A program made the position numbers and the translations under genes. 64,000 nucleotides of DNA from Acidimicrobiia bacterium (GTDB taxonomy: Bacteria; Actinomycetota; Acidimicrobiia; Acidimicrobiales; Aldehydirespiratoraceae): assembly GCA_003231645.1 (NCBI GenBank), contig QIIW01000134.1, positions 28,313-92,312 of the forward strand. Direction: 5' to 3'. Under the pieces are notes generated by a model that was not told where the DNA came from, made no database searches, and was given only the letters and a program-made list of their open reading frames with translations. Positions 12,904 to 22,814 of this stretch are shown piece by piece. How positions within the stretch are numbered: the first letter of the stretch is position 1; each line of letters starts with the position of its first letter.

Positions 12904-13752
12904 ATGAGCATGGCAGATGACGACATTCGCCCCGCCTTGGCCGAGCGGGTCGATGATATTGCGGTGACCGACGACGTCGAGGTATTCGAGGTCACCGGTC
13001 TCGCGGTCCGCTACGACGAGGTCACGGCGATCTCCGAGGTCGATCTCACGATCTGCGAGCGTGAGATCACTGCGTTCATCGGTCCTTCGGGGTGCGGGAA
13101 ATCGACCGTACTGCGTTGTTTCAATCGCATGAACGATCTCATCGACTCGGCCCACGTCGAGGGTTCCGTGCTGTATCACGGTGTCGATCTCTACGATCCC
13201 CGGGTCGACCCGGTGGTCGTGCGGCGCCGAATCGGAATGGTTTTCCAGAAGCCCAACCCGTTCCCGAAATCGATATACGACAACATCGCCTACGGCCCCC
13301 GAATCGCCGGCATCAAGGCCGATCTCGACGGCATTGTCGAGCAGTCGCTGACCCGCGCCGGTCTCTGGGACGAGGCCAAGGATCGTCTGCGCACCTCGGC
13401 TCTCGGCTTGTCGGGCGGGCAGCAGCAGCGCCTTTGCATCGCCCGGGCCATCGCCGTCAGCCCCGACGTGCTGCTCATGGACGAGCCGTGCTCCTCCCTC
13501 GATCCGATCGCCACGGGACGCATCGAGGAGCTGATGCGCGAGATCAAGAACGACTACACGATCATCATCGTCACCCACAACATGCAACAAGCCGCCCGGG
13601 TGAGCGACCGTACCGCCTTCTTCACCGCCGAGGTGCACGGCCCCACCGGTCAGCGTCGTGGCCGGCTCGTCGAGTTCGACAACACCGGCACGATCTTCTC
13701 CAACCCGGCCGACGAACGTACCGAGGCCTACATCACGGGTCGGTTCGGCTGA
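12904..13752 (+). CDS. pstB: phosphate ABC transporter ATP-binding protein PstB
   Basis: [75 protein letters not shown]. Confidence 0.95.
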   Translation: MSMADDDIRPALAERVDDIAVTDDVEVFEVTGLAVRYDEVTAISEVDLTICEREITAFIGPSGCGKSTVLRCFNRMNDLIDSAHVEGSVLYHGVDLYDPRVDPVVVRRRIGMVFQKPNPFPKSIYDNIAYGPRIAGIKADLDGIVEQSLTRAGLWDEAKDRLRTSALGLSGGQQQRLCIARAIAVSPDVLLMDEPCSSLDPIATGRIEELMREIKNDYTIIIVTHNMQQAARVSDRTAFFTAEVHGPTGQRRGRLVEFDNTGTIFSNPADERTEAYITGRFG

Positions 13753-13794
13753 TGGGTCCTGGAGACGTTTCGATCGACGTGGAGGGCCCCGACG

Positions 13795-15246
13795 ATGTCT
13801 GAGATACGTACGAGTCTCGACGAACGTCTCGAGGAAATCGAGACCGCGCTGCTCGACATGGCCGAGGAGGTCGCCGTACGGATCGGCGAGGTCACGTCGG
13901 CTCTTCTCGAAGGTGATGTCAACGCCGCCGACGAGCTGATCCGGTCGGACGACGACATGGACCTGGCGTCGATGCAGGTCGCGGAGAACTGCATCGACAC
14001 GATCGTGCGTGAGGCTCCGGTGGCCGGCGACCTGCGCCTCGTGCTGTCGGCCATGCATCTCAACAGCGAGATCGAACGCAGCGGCGACCTCACGACCAAC
14101 ATCGCCAAGGCCATCGGGCGCCTCCAGGGGGCCCGCACCGACGAGCGGGTTCGCGACCTCATCGTCCAGATGTCGGTGCAGGCGCAGCTCCTGTTCCGGC
14201 GGGCGGCGGAATCGTTCGCCAACCGTGACGCCGAACTGGCCGAGTCGATCGATGAGCTCGACGATGTCCTCGACGATCTCCATGTCAGATACATCCAGAC
14301 CGTCATCCAGGATGCCCGGCGGGGCACCCTCGAGCCCCAACAGTCATTGCAGTTGGCGCTGGTCGGGCGGTTCTACGAGCGCATCGGCGACCACGCCGAG
14401 AACATCGGCGAGCGGGTGCGCTACATCATCACCGGGTGGCTGCCCGAAGCCCAGGCCGCCGAGCGGGCACGCGAGCGACACGTGGCGGTTTCGCCCGTCG
14501 ACGAACCGTTGCGCAACCGGGGTATCGCGGTGATCGAGTCGATCGCCGAGAACCGTCGAATCGATGTGATACGTCGTGATTTCGTGGCCAATGTCTCGCA
14601 CGAACTCAAGACACCCATCGCCGCGATGAGCCTCCTCGCCGAGACGCTCGCCGGAGAGGACGACCCCGAAGACCGCAACCGCCTGGCCGACATGCTTCAC
14701 CGGGAATCGAAGCGGGTCGAGGCGATCATCGACGACCTGCTCGAGCTGAGCCGACTCGACGAATCCGATGGCGACTTCGCGCCGGTGAGTATCGACGAGA
14801 TCGTGTCGAGAAGCATCGACTCCACCCGTTCGTTCGCCGATGCCAACCGGATCGAGCTCGCCACGGTGGGTGTCCCGAGCGGTATCACCATCACCGGCGA
14901 CCGACGCCAACTAGTGAGGGCGATCACCAATCTGCTCGACAACGCCATCCGCTACTCCGACCCCGACACCCGCGTGTCGCTCGCTGTCGACGATCTCGAC
15001 GACACCGTCGACATCTCGGTTCGCGACTCCGGCATCGGTATCCCGCGCCCCGATCTCGAACGAATCTTCGAACGCTTCTACCGTGTCGATCGGGCCCGCA
15101 GCCGTGAGACCGGTGGTACCGGCCTCGGCCTGTCGATCGTGCGTCACGTGGTCGGCAAGCACGGCGGAAAGGTCGTGGTCGAGTCGAAACCTGGTCAGGG
15201 TTCGATCTTCTCGATGCGCATACCCAAACAACGAGTCGGGGACTGA
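13795..15246 (+). CDS. PhoU-PhoR type histidine kinase fusion protein
   Basis: PhoU N-terminal half (AMHLNSEIERSGDLTTNIAKAIGRL; GRFYERIGDHAENIGERVRYIITGWLP) continuous with HisKA (RRDFVANVSHELKTPIAAMSLLAETL) and HATPase (LLDNAIRYS; GTGLGLSIVRHVVGKHGG); no TM helix evident. Confidence 0.9.
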   Translation: MSEIRTSLDERLEEIETALLDMAEEVAVRIGEVTSALLEGDVNAADELIRSDDDMDLASMQVAENCIDTIVREAPVAGDLRLVLSAMHLNSEIERSGDLTTNIAKAIGRLQGARTDERVRDLIVQMSVQAQLLFRRAAESFANRDAELAESIDELDDVLDDLHVRYIQTVIQDARRGTLEPQQSLQLALVGRFYERIGDHAENIGERVRYIITGWLPEAQAAERARERHVAVSPVDEPLRNRGIAVIESIAENRRIDVIRRDFVANVSHELKTPIAAMSLLAETLAGEDDPEDRNRLADMLHRESKRVEAIIDDLLELSRLDESDGDFAPVSIDEIVSRSIDSTRSFADANRIELATVGVPSGITITGDRRQLVRAITNLLDNAIRYSDPDTRVSLAVDDLDDTVDISVRDSGIGIPRPDLERIFERFYRVDRARSRETGGTGLGLSIVRHVVGKHGGKVVVESKPGQGSIFSMRIPKQRVGD

Positions 15247-15956
15247 TGGCCGAGCTGGTCTCCGTGCTGGTCGTCGACGACGAACCGGCGTTTCGTGAGG
15301 GGCTGCGCCAGGCGCTGCGAAAGGAGGGGTTCGCGGTCCACCTCGCGGCCGACGGTGAGCAGGCGCTCGACATGTTCAGATCGGTGGCGCCGGATCTCGT
15401 CCTGCTCGACGTGATGCTGCCCCGCATGTCGGGTATCGACGTCTGCCGTGAGATTCGAGCCGCCGGGCCGACCCCGGTCATCATGGTGTCGGCACGAAAC
15501 GAGGAGATCGATGCCGTCGTGGCTCTCGAGGTGGGGGCCGACGACTACGTGGCCAAGCCGTATCGGGTCCGCGAATTGGTGGCCCGAATGCGTACCGTGC
15601 TGCGTCGTTCCGGCCCCGACCTGTCCGTCGCCGAGCAGCATGGCGGCCGGATCTGCGTCGACGACCTCGTTCTCGATCACGAACGACACGAGGTCAGGCT
15701 CCGAGGCGACGAAGTGCAGTTGCCGCTCAAGGAGTTTCAGCTCCTCGAGGTGCTGATGGAGAACGTCGGCATCGTTGTCACCCGTGACACCCTCATCGAC
15801 CGGGTATGGGGCTACGACTACATCGGCGACACCAAGACCCTCGATGTCCACGTGAAACGTCTGCGGGCCAAGATCGAGACCGACGCCGGCCATCCCGAGC
15901 GAATCGTCACCATAAGGGGACTCGGATACAAGCTGACAGCACCCCGTCCCGCCTGA
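15246..15956 (+). CDS. OmpR/PhoB-family response regulator
   Basis: VLVVDDEPAFREGLRQALR; LLDVMLPRMSGIDVCREI; winged-helix LIDRVWGYDYIGDTKTLDVHVKRLRAKIE; start overlaps kinase stop (TGATG). Confidence 0.93.
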   Translation: MAELVSVLVVDDEPAFREGLRQALRKEGFAVHLAADGEQALDMFRSVAPDLVLLDVMLPRMSGIDVCREIRAAGPTPVIMVSARNEEIDAVVALEVGADDYVAKPYRVRELVARMRTVLRRSGPDLSVAEQHGGRICVDDLVLDHERHEVRLRGDEVQLPLKEFQLLEVLMENVGIVVTRDTLIDRVWGYDYIGDTKTLDVHVKRLRAKIETDAGHPERIVTIRGLGYKLTAPRPA

Positions 15957-16019
15957 ACCCCCCCTTGCCTTTCTTGTCGGCCTTGCGCCCGAGTTTCGGG
16001 GAAGGAGGAGAGGGATAGG

Positions 16020-18233
16020 GTGACCCGAGTGTCTGAATCCCCCCTTCTCAGCGGGCTCAATCCGTCGCAGCTCGATGCCGTGGTCCACAGCGGAGGGCCC
16101 TTGTTGGTCATCGCCGGGGCAGGATCGGGCAAGACCCGCGTGCTCACCCACCGCATCGCCCACCTGATCACCGCACGCGGTGTGTCGCCGTTCGAGATCC
16201 TGGCCATCACCTTCACCAACAAGGCCGCCGAAGAGATGAAGTCGCGTGTGGCGGCGCTGGTCGGGCCGGTCGCCGAGAAGATGTGGGTGTCGACGTTTCA
16301 TTCGGCGTGCGTGCGGATGTTGCGGCGCGATGCCCGACTGCTCGGCTACCCGTCGGGGTTCTCGATCTACGACCAGGCCGACGCCGTGCGGCTCGTCGGA
16401 TACGTCATCCGCGACCTCGGACTCGACACCAAGCGTTTCGCCCCCCGGGCCGTTCATGCCTCGATTTCGAACGCCAAGAACGACAACGTCTCCGTCGCGG
16501 TCTACGCCGACTCGGCCGGCCAGATATTCGAACGCCGCATCGCCGACATCTACGCGGAATACCAGCGGCGTCTGCTGGCGGCCGGAGCCATGGACTTCGA
16601 CGATCTCCTGATGAACACCGTGGTGCTGCTCAGATCCGATCCCGAGGTCCTTCGTCACTGGCGACATCGGTTCTCCCACGTCCTGGTCGACGAATACCAG
16701 GACACCAACCCGGTCCAGAACGAGCTGGTGCTCATGCTGACCGAGGAACACCGCCAGGTCACGGTGGTGGGTGACAGCGACCAGTCGGTCTACCGGTTCC
16801 GGGGCGCCGACATCCGCAACATTCTCGAGTTCGAAAAAGCGTTCCCCGACGTCACGGTGGTGCTGCTCGAGCAGAACTACCGCTCGACCCAGAACATTCT
16901 CGATGCCGCCAACGCGGTGATCTCGAAGAATTACGGCCGTGCCCCCAAGGAACTCTGGACCGATCAGGGTGCCGGCGACACCATCGTGCGCTACCACGCC
17001 GACGACGAGTCCGACGAGTCGCGGTACGTGGCGAGCGAAATGGTGCGGCTCCACGACGATCATCAGATGTCGTGGGGCGAGATGGCGGTCTTCTACCGCA
17101 CCAACAGCCAGTCACGGGTGCTCGAGGAGTACCTCATCCGAGCGGGGATCCCCTACAAGGTCGTGGGTGGCACCCGCTTCTACGACCGCCGCGAGATCCG
17201 CGATGCGGTTGCCTTCATGCGGTCCGTGATCAACCCGTCCGACGAGGTGAGCCTCAAGCGAGTCGTCAACGTGCCCAAGCGGGGTGTGGGCGACTCGTCG
17301 ATCTCGCGCGTCGACTCGTGGGTCTCCGCCGGCGGTGTAACTTTCCATGAGGGTCTGCGCAGACACGACGAGGCCGGAGTGTCGGGTCGGGCTGCCACCG
17401 GCATCACCCGGTTCATCGAGATGACCGACGAGGTGCGGGGGCTCGAACTCGGACCGGCGCATCTGCTGGAGGAGATCCTGGAGCGGTCGGGCTATCTCGA
17501 CGAGCTACGGGCCCAGCCGGGCGTCGAGTCCGAGGGGCGACTCGAGAACCTGTCCGAACTCATGGGCATGGCCCGTGAGGCCGACAGCATCGACGAGTTC
17601 CTGGAACACGTCGCCCTGCTGAGCGACACCGACGATCTCGATGACTCCGAATCAACCGTTACCCTCATGACACTCCATGCCGCCAAGGGGCTCGAGTTTC
17701 CGGTCGTGTTCATCGTCGGGATGGAAGACGGTGTGTTCCCCCATATCCGCTCGCTCGGTGAGCCCGCCGAGCTCGAGGAGGAACGCCGACTCGCCTATGT
17801 CGGTATCACCAGGGCAGAGAAACGTCTGGTGCTGACCAGCGCCTGGAGTCGGATGCTCCACGGCATCACCCAGTACAACCCCCCGAGTCGATTCATCGAG
17901 GAGATTCCCTCGGAGCTGATCGACGAGGTCGGCGGGTCGGCCGGATTGCGGTCGCGTCGTGATCGCGTCTCGACCGGCTCTGCGGGCCGGCTACCCGGGG
18001 CGTCTCGTGACCGCATCGTCGAGGCCGCGGCCCGCCGTGCTGCCCGCCCGACCCCTTCGGGGGCGCAGCACATCGGCCTTCGGGTCGGCGACGATGTCAG
18101 GCACGCGAAGTTCGGCGACGGCGTGGTGCTCGACATCACCGGCACCGGCGACCACGCCGAGGCCCGAGTCAATTTCCCGGGCGTGGGCGAGAAGCATCTC
18201 CTGCTCTCCTGGGCGCCGCTCGAGAAGATCTGA
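16020..18233 (+). CDS. pcrA: ATP-dependent DNA helicase UvrD/PcrA
   Basis: LNPSQLDAVVHSGGPLLVIAGAGSGKTRVLTHRIAHLI; VDEYQDTNPVQ; VYRFRGADIRNILEFE; TLHAAKGLEFPVVFIVGMEDGVFPH. Confidence 0.95.
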   Translation: MTRVSESPLLSGLNPSQLDAVVHSGGPLLVIAGAGSGKTRVLTHRIAHLITARGVSPFEILAITFTNKAAEEMKSRVAALVGPVAEKMWVSTFHSACVRMLRRDARLLGYPSGFSIYDQADAVRLVGYVIRDLGLDTKRFAPRAVHASISNAKNDNVSVAVYADSAGQIFERRIADIYAEYQRRLLAAGAMDFDDLLMNTVVLLRSDPEVLRHWRHRFSHVLVDEYQDTNPVQNELVLMLTEEHRQVTVVGDSDQSVYRFRGADIRNILEFEKAFPDVTVVLLEQNYRSTQNILDAANAVISKNYGRAPKELWTDQGAGDTIVRYHADDESDESRYVASEMVRLHDDHQMSWGEMAVFYRTNSQSRVLEEYLIRAGIPYKVVGGTRFYDRREIRDAVAFMRSVINPSDEVSLKRVVNVPKRGVGDSSISRVDSWVSAGGVTFHEGLRRHDEAGVSGRAATGITRFIEMTDEVRGLELGPAHLLEEILERSGYLDELRAQPGVESEGRLENLSELMGMAREADSIDEFLEHVALLSDTDDLDDSESTVTLMTLHAAKGLEFPVVFIVGMEDGVFPHIRSLGEPAELEEERRLAYVGITRAEKRLVLTSAWSRMLHGITQYNPPSRFIEEIPSELIDEVGGSAGLRSRRDRVSTGSAGRLPGASRDRIVEAAARRAARPTPSGAQHIGLRVGDDVRHAKFGDGVVLDITGTGDHAEARVNFPGVGEKHLLLSWAPLEKI

Positions 18234-18275
18234 GCCGGCTTCGACCGCCGCCGGTGCCGGCCTCCGGGGCTGATC

Positions 18276-19004
18276 TCAGGAGTCGTGGACTCGGATCCGC
18301 AGGCGCTTGTTGCCCTTGCCCTTGGATTCGGTCTTCACCACCTCGAATCTGCCGATCTCGTCGGTCGACAACACGTGGGTTCCACCGTCGGCCTGCTTGT
18401 CGAGGCCGACGATGTCGACCACACGGATCTCACCGACCGCCTCGGGGATGAGGTTGACCTTGGTGCGGATGAGATCGGCGTCGAGGACCGCCGTCTCCCG
18501 GGGAAGGAAAGACACCTCGACGGGTCGGGCGGCGGCGATCTCGGCGTTGACAAGGTCGGTGACACGGCCGGCGAAGCCATCGGGCAGCGGGCTGAACTCG
18601 AAGTCCATGCGAGCCGACAACGGCTCCATGTTGCCCCCCGTGACGGGCTTGCCCCATTCGTTCCAGATGACGCCGCAGAGAATGTGAAGAGCGGTGTGGG
18701 TGCGCATCAACCGATGGCGCCGCGGCCAGTCGATCTCGCATTCGACACCGGTGCCGACCTCGGGAAGGGGGTCGCCGTCGGCGATGGTGTGCCACACGAG
18801 CGGGCCACGACCGGTGACGTCGGTGACCTCGGCTTCTTCGGTACCCCACGAAATACGGCCGGTGTCGTGGGGCTGGCCGCCACCGGTGGGGTAGAAGGCG
18901 GTGGCGTCGAGGGCGATTCGGCCGGCCGGGTCGACCTCGACCACCTCGGCACGAAAGCTCCGCAACTGCGAGTCGCGTAGGTAGAGACGCTGGGTGGTGG
19001 TCAC
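18276..19004 (-). CDS. alanyl-tRNA editing protein (AlaX-like)
   Basis: DATAFYPTGGGQPHDTG; RTHTALHIL (HxxxH); DKQADGGTHVLSTDEIG. Confidence 0.85.
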   Translation of the reverse strand: MTTTQRLYLRDSQLRSFRAEVVEVDPAGRIALDATAFYPTGGGQPHDTGRISWGTEEAEVTDVTGRGPLVWHTIADGDPLPEVGTGVECEIDWPRRHRLMRTHTALHILCGVIWNEWGKPVTGGNMEPLSARMDFEFSPLPDGFAGRVTDLVNAEIAAARPVEVSFLPRETAVLDADLIRTKVNLIPEAVGEIRVVDIVGLDKQADGGTHVLSTDEIGRFEVVKTESKGKGNKRLRIRVHDS

Positions 19005-19506
19005 TGGCCCTCCTGCTGGTCCTGTGAGGTGAGATTGATGTCGACCCGCAACGAACCGCGGTTGTCGATGAACACCGGGTACCGGGTCACGCCGTCACCG
19101 GTGGCATCGACGGTGGCATCGGAACGGGTGAGGGAATCGTCGATGGTCGTCAACTCGAAAAACCCTCTCGTCTCGTTTCGCCGGAAGAAGCAGCCGCGGG
19201 GCTGATCGGCGGGCCGGGCCTCGAACCAATACCAACCGACCGTGGGGTCGTCACCGAGGTGGTTGAGGATGATGTCGCGTCGCCCACGTCGGAGTAGAGA
19301 AGAGGACCGTTGTCGACGATCTCGGCTGCGATCCGGCCCGCGGCCCCGGCGTCGAAGTCGGTGTCACCGACCTGGAACTTGACGTTGCTCCCCGAACCGG
19401 CCGGCCAGATGACCCCGGCCCCGAGGAGCAGCGCCACGACGACGCCCGCCATGCCGACCACGACGGCGCTTCTGGCGTTGATCTGCGGTCCCCGTGCGAC
19501 GGGCAT
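19001..19506 (-). pseudogene. exported/TM protein of unknown function with an internal frameshift near 19285
   Basis: N-terminal MPVARGPQINARSAVVVGMAGVVVALLLGAGVIWPAGSGSNVKFQVGDTDFDAGAAGRIAAEIVDNGPLLYSDVG continues only in another frame as RRDIILNHLGDDPTVGWYWFEARPADQPRGCFFRRNETRGFFELTTIDDSLTRSDATVDATGDGVTRYPVFIDNRGSLRVDINLTSQDQQEGQ*. Confidence 0.7.
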
Positions 19507-19632
19507 TTCTATCTCCCTCGGATGTGGGTTTACGGGGTTGGAGGTGCCTAGTATCGCCGCTGTGTCTGCCGGCCGTCGCTTTGGCCCGCGCTCACGTCGT
19601 TCCCCGCGAAATCGAGCCTGGAGGCCATACCG

Positions 19633-20772
19633 GTGGATCTGTTCGAACACCAGGGCAAGGAGTTCTTCGCCCACTACGGAATGCCGGTTTCTCCCGGCGA
19701 GATCGCCTTCACGGTCGACGAGGCGGTGGCCGCCGCCCAGCGTCTCGGCACCCCGGTGATGGTCAAGGCCCAGGTCCACGCCGGCGGACGCGGCAAGGCC
19801 GGTGGTGTCAAGTTCGCCGCCGATCTCGACGCCGTTCGCGAGCACGCCGGCAACATCCTCGGCCTTGACATCAAGGGCCATGTGGTGAAGCGCCTCCTCA
19901 TCGAGCAGGCTTCCGACATCGCCGACGAGTACTACGCCAGCTTCACCCTCGATCGCTCCGCCAAGTTGCATCTCGGCATGCTGTCGCGGCAGGGAGGCGT
20001 CGAGATCGAGACCGTCGCCGTCGAGAATCCCGAGGCCATCGCCAAGATCTGGATCGACCCGGTCGACGGACTGACCGAAGCGGCCTGTCGCGACTGGGTG
20101 GCCGCCGCCGAACTTCCCGCCGCCGCGGTCGAGGGCTCGGTCGATGTTCTTCAGAAGCTCTACACGGCCTACGTCCAGGGCGACGCCGACATGGTCGAGA
20201 TCAACCCCTTGATCCTCACCGAACAGGGCAAGGTCCACGTGCTCGACGCCAAGGTCACCCTCGACGGCAACAGCGAGTATCGCCACCCCGAATACGAGCA
20301 GTACGACTCCACCCAGGTACGCGACGAGCGTGAGGCCGCGGCCCACGCCCACGGCCTCCAGTACGTGGGCCTCGACGGCACGGTCGGTGTGATCGCCAAC
20401 GGTGCCGGCCTCGCCATGAGCACCGTCGATGTCGTCAATCAGGCCGGTGGACAGGCCGCCAATTTCCTCGACATCGGTGGCGGCGCCAACGCCGACGTGA
20501 TGTCGGCGGCGCTCGAGGTCATCAACAACGACCCGGCCGTGAAGTCGATCTTCATCAACATCTTCGGCGGCATCACCCGCGGCGACTTGGTCGCCGAGGG
20601 GATCATCGAGGCCATGAAGCGAGTCGAGATCGACTCGCCGATCGTGATTCGCCTCGATGGCACCAACGCCGTCGAGGGCCGCCGGATCCTCGAACCCAGG
20701 CTCGGCGACGGCCTGATGATGGAAGACACCATGCTCAGCGCCGCCCGTCGTGCGGTCGAGCTGGCCGAGTGA
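19633..20772 (+). CDS. sucC: succinate-CoA ligase [ADP-forming] subunit beta
   Basis: MDLFEHQGKEFFAHYGMPVSPGEIAFTVDEAVAAAQRLGTPVMVKAQVHAGGRGKAGGVK; INIFGGITRGD. Confidence 0.98.
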   Translation: MDLFEHQGKEFFAHYGMPVSPGEIAFTVDEAVAAAQRLGTPVMVKAQVHAGGRGKAGGVKFAADLDAVREHAGNILGLDIKGHVVKRLLIEQASDIADEYYASFTLDRSAKLHLGMLSRQGGVEIETVAVENPEAIAKIWIDPVDGLTEAACRDWVAAAELPAAAVEGSVDVLQKLYTAYVQGDADMVEINPLILTEQGKVHVLDAKVTLDGNSEYRHPEYEQYDSTQVRDEREAAAHAHGLQYVGLDGTVGVIANGAGLAMSTVDVVNQAGGQAANFLDIGGGANADVMSAALEVINNDPAVKSIFINIFGGITRGDLVAEGIIEAMKRVEIDSPIVIRLDGTNAVEGRRILEPRLGDGLMMEDTMLSAARRAVELAE

Positions 20773-20817
20773 TCACCGCGACGAGGGCCGACCGAACCCC
20801 ATGACCAAGGAACCAAC

Positions 20818-21702
20818 ATGAGCATCTTCGTCGACGAGAACACCAAGGTCGTCTACCAGGGCCTCACCGGCTCGCAGGGCAGCTACTACGGGCGTCTCAA
20901 CGCCGAGTACGGCACCCAGGTCGTGGCCGGCACCAACCCCAGAAAGGCCGGCACCGAGGTCAACGGCGTGCCGATCTTCGCCAACGTCGTCGAGGCCGTC
21001 GAGGCCACCGGTGCCACCGCGAGCTGCATATTCATTCCGGCGGCCGGGGTGAAGAGCGCGGTGATGGAAGCCGCGGAGGGAGGCGTCGAGTTGATCGTCG
21101 CCATCACCGAGGGAGTCCCGGCCCATGACGAGGCCTGGTTCTTCAACAAGCTGAAGCGTGACTTCCCCAACGTGCGACTGCTCGGCCCGAACTGTCCCGG
21201 CATCATCAGCCCGGGCAAGTGCAACATCGGTATCACCGCCGGCCACATCGCCAAGCCCGGCGGCCCGGTCGGCATCGTGAGCCGTTCCGGCACCCTCACC
21301 TACCAGGCCCTCTACGAACTCAAGCAAAACGACATCGGCGTCACCACGTGCGTCGGTATCGGTGGCGATCCGGTGCCGGGCACGTCGTTCATCGATTGTC
21401 TCGAAGCCTTCGAAGCCGACCCCGAGACCAAGGCCGTCATGATGATCGGCGAGATCGGCGGGTCGGCCGAGGAAGAAGCGGCCGAGTTCATCAAGAACAG
21501 GATGACCAAGCCCGTTTCCAGCTACATCGCCGGCGTGACTGCCCCTCCCGGAAAGAAGATGGGTCACGCCGGAGCCATCGTGTCGGGCGGCAAGGGCACC
21601 GCGGCGGCCAAGATGGCGGCCCTCGCCGACGCCGGTGTGTCGGTCGGCAACAACCCGACCGAGGCCGGTGAGCTGATGGCCGAGATCGTGGTCGGCCTCT
21701 GA
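20818..21702 (+). CDS. sucD: succinate-CoA ligase subunit alpha
   Basis: MSIFVDENTKVVYQGLTGSQGSYYGRLNAEYGTQVVAGTNPRKAG; GPNCPGIISPGKCNIGI; MGHAGAIVSGGKGTA. Confidence 0.98.
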   Translation: MSIFVDENTKVVYQGLTGSQGSYYGRLNAEYGTQVVAGTNPRKAGTEVNGVPIFANVVEAVEATGATASCIFIPAAGVKSAVMEAAEGGVELIVAITEGVPAHDEAWFFNKLKRDFPNVRLLGPNCPGIISPGKCNIGITAGHIAKPGGPVGIVSRSGTLTYQALYELKQNDIGVTTCVGIGGDPVPGTSFIDCLEAFEADPETKAVMMIGEIGGSAEEEAAEFIKNRMTKPVSSYIAGVTAPPGKKMGHAGAIVSGGKGTAAAKMAALADAGVSVGNNPTEAGELMAEIVVGL

Positions 21703-21722
21703 GTCGATTTCGCCTGGCCGCC

Positions 21723-22748
21723 GTGCTGCTGACGCTCGCCCTGCTGGCGTCGGCCTGCTCCGACTCTTCCGCGCCGGACGGCGATGCCGCGGCGCTTCCG
21801 GTGCTCGAGACGTCGACGACATCGACGACCACCGCCACCACGACGACATCGTCCACCACGACGACCACCACTCTGGCGCCACCCCAGCCGCTGGTCCTCG
21901 ACGACACCGGCGTGGCGGTCAACGGCCAGACCCATGGTGCCGTGATCGCCGACTCGGGATGGGTGCTGCCGGTACTGGGCGGAGTGGGCGACGGCTGGCG
22001 GGTATGGACCCCTTGCGCCAACGAGGCCGACATCACAGAGGGCAGGTACGTCGAGTCGGTCGATGTGGTCCTCGATCCCGGCCACGGCGGTCCGAGCGAG
22101 CCGGGAGCCACCGGCCACGGCGGCGTTCACGAAGCCGAACTCGACCTGGAGATCGCCAAGCGCATCGCGGTCGCACTCGAGGCCGCCGGATACTCGGTGG
22201 TGCTGACCCGTAGCAGCGACGTGAGGCTGCCGATCGTCACCCGGGCCGAGATTGCCAGGTCGCTGTCGCCCCGCGCCTTCATCTCGATCCACCTCAACGC
22301 CGGCATCGACGCGCCGAGCCCCGGCCCCGGGACCGAGATGTATTTCCAGCTCGCCGACCCGGAATCGCGGCGGCTGTCGGGGCTGCTCTACGAGGAAACC
22401 ACTGCCGCGTTGAGCACCCACGACATCGCCTGGGTGTCGATGTCGGACGCCGGGGCGATGGCCCGACCCAACCGCGCCGGAACCGACTACTACGGCGTCC
22501 TGCGCCGGCCGGGCCCGGTCACCAGCGTGCTGGCCGAGATCGCATACATCTCCAACCCCGGCGAGGCGGAGCTGTTGTCGACCCGGAAGGCCCAGGACGA
22601 GGTGGCCGCAGCCATGGCCCGGGCGTTCGATCGCTGGGTCCACACGACCGATCCCGGCAGCGGTTACACCGACAATCCGATCTTTCGCGGCTACGGACCG
22701 TCGGGCGCCGGATTCACCGAGGGATGCGTGGATCCATCCCTGCCATGA
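21723..22748 (+). CDS. lipoprotein N-acetylmuramoyl-L-alanine amidase (Amidase_3)
   Basis: Lipobox-like signal LLTLALLASACSDS; Thr/Ser-rich linker; VVLDPGHGG; SIHLNAG; AEIAYISNPGEAELL. Confidence 0.88.
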   Translation: MLLTLALLASACSDSSAPDGDAAALPVLETSTTSTTTATTTTSSTTTTTTLAPPQPLVLDDTGVAVNGQTHGAVIADSGWVLPVLGGVGDGWRVWTPCANEADITEGRYVESVDVVLDPGHGGPSEPGATGHGGVHEAELDLEIAKRIAVALEAAGYSVVLTRSSDVRLPIVTRAEIARSLSPRAFISIHLNAGIDAPSPGPGTEMYFQLADPESRRLSGLLYEETTAALSTHDIAWVSMSDAGAMARPNRAGTDYYGVLRRPGPVTSVLAEIAYISNPGEAELLSTRKAQDEVAAAMARAFDRWVHTTDPGSGYTDNPIFRGYGPSGAGFTEGCVDPSLP

Positions 22749-22750
22749 GC

Positions 22751-22785
22751 GGCGCCCGATCGGTCAGACGGACCGATCGGGCGCC
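22751..22785. terminator. bidirectional intrinsic terminator between convergent genes
   Basis: GGCGCCCGATCGGTC-AGACG-GACCGATCGGGCGCC: 15-bp perfect stem, 5-nt loop. Confidence 0.85.
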
Positions 22786-22814
22786 AACGGTGTTACGACG
22801 GTCAGCGACCGCGG

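Noticed and set aside
18276-19004. AlaX-like protein with GGTHV preceded by D rather than C, as if a metal ligand were lost
   Set aside because: QADGGTHV is, as far as I recall, the normal form in AlaX editing proteins, so not unusual.
21810-21880. ACGACGACC-rich low-complexity run, a possible microsatellite
   Set aside because: Explained by the Thr/Ser-rich linker of the lipoprotein amidase (TSTTSTTTATTTTSSTTTTTT).
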